Source: Nanobdellota archaeon (lineage in GTDB: Archaea; Thermoproteota; Nitrososphaeria; Nitrososphaerales; Nitrosopumilaceae). From it: a stretch of DNA of 6,629 nucleotides. The translations under genes and the position numbers were made by a program. The notes under the pieces were generated by a model. It saw only the letters and a list, made by a program, of their open reading frames with translations, did not search any database and was not told the DNA's origin. The DNA is taken from positions 1 through 6,629 of the forward strand of contig JAAUVF010000052.1 of NCBI GenBank assembly GCA_012030815.1, given 5' to 3'. Every line of letters begins with the position of its first letter. Positions within the stretch are counted from its first letter, which is position 1. This document shows positions 5,704-6,629 of this stretch, piece by piece.

Positions 5704-5892
5704 ATGCAAACTGCAACCCAGTACAAAACCGTCATAGAGCCATACATGTCATCAACTCTAGTTAGAAGAGAGACTAAACACACTCTTCTAACTAGAGAAG
5801 AAGTTCATCCAGACTTGATGGGGTTATCATGTCTTGTTATGGATGAATGTTTTGTAGATTATACTTATCATAATAAGAGGAGGTGTACTTGA
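5704..5892 (+). CDS. doubtful small ORF (62 codons) or structured leader of the secreted-protein gene
   Basis: An open frame from ATG 5704 to TGA 5890-5892 with no recognisable family; ATG 5746 is an alternative start. For it being real: a TATA-like box at a leaderless distance, and a TTGA overlap with the start codon of the next gene, as in translationally coupled pairs. Against: codon use differs from the neighbours (more C/G-ending codons; 26 of 60 bases at 5711-5770 are G or C by my count), and two long inverted repeats lie inside it, a pattern more like selected RNA structure. The predicted product is hydrophilic, with Arg/Lys and Glu runs (LVRRETKH, LLTREEVH) and three cysteines. I rate a leader RNA, with or without a leader peptide, as more likely than an independent protein gene. 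Confidence 0.35.
   Translation: MQTATQYKTVIEPYMSSTLVRRETKHTLLTREEVHPDLMGLSCLVMDECFVDYTYHNKRRCT
5756..5797 (+). repeat. perfect 15-bp inverted repeat (strong hairpin)
   Basis: CTCTAGTTAGAAGAG (5756-5770) is the exact reverse complement of CTCTTCTAACTAGAG (5783-5797), separated by 12 bases. As RNA it gives an uninterrupted 15-bp stem. It is not followed by a T tract, so it does not look like a terminator, and no similar sequence occurs elsewhere in the window. Confidence 0.9.
5804..5847 (+). repeat. second compound hairpin next to the first
   Basis: TTCATCCA (5804-5811) pairs perfectly with TGGATGAA (5840-5847). Inside it GAC (5812-5814) pairs with GTC (5831-5833) and TGAT (5816-5819) with ATCA (5826-5829), with one T-T mismatch, a six-base loop GGGGTT and a six-base bulge 5834-5839. 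Only six bases separate this from the first hairpin. Confidence 0.7.
5879..5885 (+). promoter_or_regulatory. strong Shine-Dalgarno sequence
   Basis: GGAGGTG matches the 3' end of 16S rRNA. The core GGAGG ends 5 bases before TTG 5889, a normal spacing; the ATG at 5898 would be 14 bases away. The other genes in the window lack such a site, so the secreted-protein message is translated from a leader rather than leaderless. Confidence 0.75.
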
Positions 5893-6185
5893 AAAGAATG
5901 AAAACAATTTTAGGAATATCCTTAATGGCAATATTGGCAACAGGATTAAGTGCTACAGCATTACAAGATGCATATGCTTACCCAGTCAAAGCAGATAATT
6001 CTGAAAAATTAAAACCAAAATCATTTGGTATAAAGATAAAGGATAAGATACCAGCTATAGATTCACAAAACACCAAACAAAATAATTTTGAAGGAATAAA
6101 ACATCAAGAAGTGAAAGACTATAAGAAAATTTTTGCAGAAGCATATGCAAAACAAGATCTCAAAAAACTTTACAAATTAGGATAG
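5889..6185 (+). CDS. small Lys-rich secreted protein, function unknown
   Basis: 98 residues from TTG 5889, chosen for its distance from the Shine-Dalgarno site and its TTGA overlap with the preceding small ORF; ATG 5898 is an alternative three codons later. The N-terminus is a classic Sec signal peptide: basic KRMK, hydrophobic ILGISLMAILATGLSATAL, and a probable cleavage after AYA in QDAYAYPV (about residue 30). The mature part, about 68 residues, is polar and Lys-rich (KLKPKSFGIKIKDKIP) with a C-terminal amphipathic helix-like stretch (YKKIFAEAYAKQDLKKLYKL). It has no cysteines or membrane segment, so it is expected to be released or held at the S-layer. No family recognised. The stop codon lies inside the stem of the following terminator-like hairpin. 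Confidence 0.75.
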   Translation: MKRMKTILGISLMAILATGLSATALQDAYAYPVKADNSEKLKPKSFGIKIKDKIPAIDSQNTKQNNFEGIKHQEVKDYKKIFAEAYAKQDLKKLYKLG

Positions 6186-6208
6186 TATTTTTTGTTTATC
6201 CTATTTTT
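6178..6208 (+). terminator. terminator-like hairpin and T tract after the secreted-protein gene
   Basis: TAGGATA (6178-6184) pairs with TATCCTA (6197-6203) around a 12-base T-rich loop, followed directly by TTTTT (6204-6208). T tracts in and after the loop fit archaeal termination. The stem includes the last sense codons and two bases of the stop codon. Confidence 0.6.
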
Positions 6209-6234
6209 AGTTTTTATATTAAATTCAGACTATG

Positions 6235-6250
6235 ATTTAAAATTTTAAAT
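6235..6250. repeat. 16-bp perfect AT palindrome
   Basis: ATTTAAAATTTTAAAT reads the same on both strands. In DNA this AT-rich it could be chance or a TATA-like element; no function can be assigned. Confidence 0.5.
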
Positions 6251-6268
6251 TCTATTATGTGTTGTTTT

Positions 6269-6333
6269 CTAGGCTCAATTAAATGGTAATAAATGGAATT
6301 TTTAAAAATTAACTACATCAAACTTGAGGCTAG
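6269..6333. repeat. near-perfect 10-bp inverted repeat enclosing a palindrome
   Basis: CTAGGCTCAA (6269-6278) and TTGAGGCTAG (6324-6333) pair at 9 of 10 positions around a 45-base AT-rich interior. That interior holds the 14-bp palindrome AATTTTTAAAAATT (6297-6310). It lies in the noncoding spacer before guaB; the palindrome could act as a TATA box on either strand. Confidence 0.5.
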
Positions 6334-6337
6334 AGTA

Positions 6338-6352
6338 AAAAAAGAAAAAGTT
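6338..6352 (-). terminator. T-rich tract, possible terminator of guaB (minus strand)
   Basis: On the minus strand this reads AACTTTTTCTTTTTTT, about 115 bases past the guaB stop. Two T runs of this kind are the usual archaeal termination signal. If used, the guaB message carries the GC-rich island 6353-6430 in its 3' untranslated region. Confidence 0.35.
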
Positions 6353-6430
6353 ATGGAGTGATATCCAAACATAGGTTGACGGGTGGACGGAATATGATTA
6401 GGTAAAGACCTACTCGTCTCTGAAATTCAT
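6353..6430 (+). ncRNA. candidate small RNA, possibly C/D-box type (strand uncertain)
   Basis: A GC-rich island (23 of 50 bases at 6371-6420 are G or C by my count) in otherwise very AT-rich noncoding DNA. Read on the plus strand, ATGGA (6353-6357) can pair with TTCAT (6426-6430). It encloses a C-box-like GTGATAT (6358-6364), a D'-like TTGA (6376-6379), a C'-like ATGATTA (6394-6400) and a D box CTGA (6420-6423). The boxes are imperfect and the D'-C' spacing is long. A competing fold has TAGGT/ACCTA (6399-6403, 6408-6412) stacked on GACGGG/CTCGTC (6378-6383, 6413-6418). On the minus strand it would be part of the guaB 3' end. Confidence 0.3.
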
Positions 6431-6464
6431 CTAACAATTTTACAATAATTGAATTTTAAAGTAT

Positions 6465-6629
6465 CTACATTAAAGAAACATCATGGGGCTGACTTTCAGC
6501 AAATCCAGCTCTTGACATTTTGATAAACTCTGCGTTTTCTTGCATTTGTGGAATTGTGTGTGCACCGCAATAGCTCAGACCAGAGCGAACACCGCCAGTT
6601 AATTGTTTTAAAATATCAGTAACGGTTCC
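6465..6629 (-). CDS. guaB: IMP dehydrogenase, C-terminal end only
   Basis: IMP dehydrogenase oxidises IMP to XMP with NAD+, the committed step of GMP synthesis. The 54 residues present form the C-terminal end: [17 protein letters not shown], then [14 protein letters not shown], then [12 protein letters not shown] and the stop TAG at 6465-6467. These match the family's closing segment (GGxRSgxxYxGaxti, then ESxxHDV), including the ES-HD part that forms the potassium and subunit contact in known structures. The catalytic cysteine loop and CBS domains lie beyond 6629. The frame is intact over this stretch. Confidence 0.93.
   Translation of the reverse strand, partial: GTVTDILKQLTGGVRSGLSYCGAHTIPQMQENAEFIKMSRAGFAESQPHDVSLM

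Noticed and set aside
5756..5797. Intrinsic terminator of an upstream transcript
   Set aside because: No T tract follows, and no plus-strand gene ends just upstream.
6186..6464. Protein gene in the spacer before guaB
   Set aside because: No frame of useful length with a start and coding-like composition on either strand.
1..6629. CRISPR array, insertion sequence, transposase or tRNA gene
   Set aside because: No regularly spaced repeats, no transposase motifs, no terminal repeats with target duplication, and no cloverleaf with a TTCRA arm was seen.

Overview
The window looks like a piece of an ammonia-oxidising marine thaumarchaeon (Nitrosopumilus type). Reasons: very AT-rich DNA with A/T-ending codons; archaea-typical translation and RNA-decay genes (TiaS, Dph2, exosome Csl4); several start codons sitting 24-27 bp downstream of TATA-like boxes, as expected for leaderless archaeal transcripts; an MDR reductase resembling the acrylyl-CoA reductase of the thaumarchaeal 3-hydroxypropionate/4-hydroxybutyrate cycle; and a secreted protein whose signal peptide ends in an Ala-Tyr-Ala site. 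The assignment rests on reading alone, with no database search.

Layout. 1-913 (minus): tiaS, cut by the window start. 998-1991 (plus): dph2, divergent from tiaS. 1994-2594 (minus): a five-repeat TPR protein, convergent with dph2. 2608-3678 (minus): the MDR reductase, upstream of the TPR gene in the same probable operon. 3761-4310 (plus): csl4, divergent from the reductase, followed 3 bp later by pheA (4314-5128, prephenate dehydratase plus ACT domain). 5125-5593 (minus): a small protein with two membrane segments flanking an exported domain; its stop codon overlaps that of pheA. 5704-5892: a structured, relatively GC-rich segment holding a doubtful small ORF and two strong hairpins. 5889-6185 (plus): a small Lys-rich secreted protein behind a strong Shine-Dalgarno sequence. 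6186-6464: noncoding, with a terminator-like hairpin, palindromes and a possible small RNA. 6465-6629 (minus): the C-terminal end of guaB (IMP dehydrogenase), cut by the window end.

Six genes are broken in the sequence as given: tiaS, dph2, the TPR gene, csl4, pheA and the two-membrane-segment gene. I find nine single-base-scale frame breaks. Six are a missing base in an A/T run of 6-8. Restoring the frame gives full-length proteins with every conserved motif, so I read them as sequencing or assembly errors rather than pseudogenes. Coordinates below are for the whole reconstructed genes.

The genes do not form one pathway. They are housekeeping functions: wobble modification of tRNA-Ile2, diphthamide on elongation factor 2, RNA decay, phenylalanine synthesis, GMP synthesis, and a probable step in carbon fixation. 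The least explained part is the 5704-5892 leader region with the secreted-protein gene after it, together with the GC-rich noncoding island at about 6353-6430.
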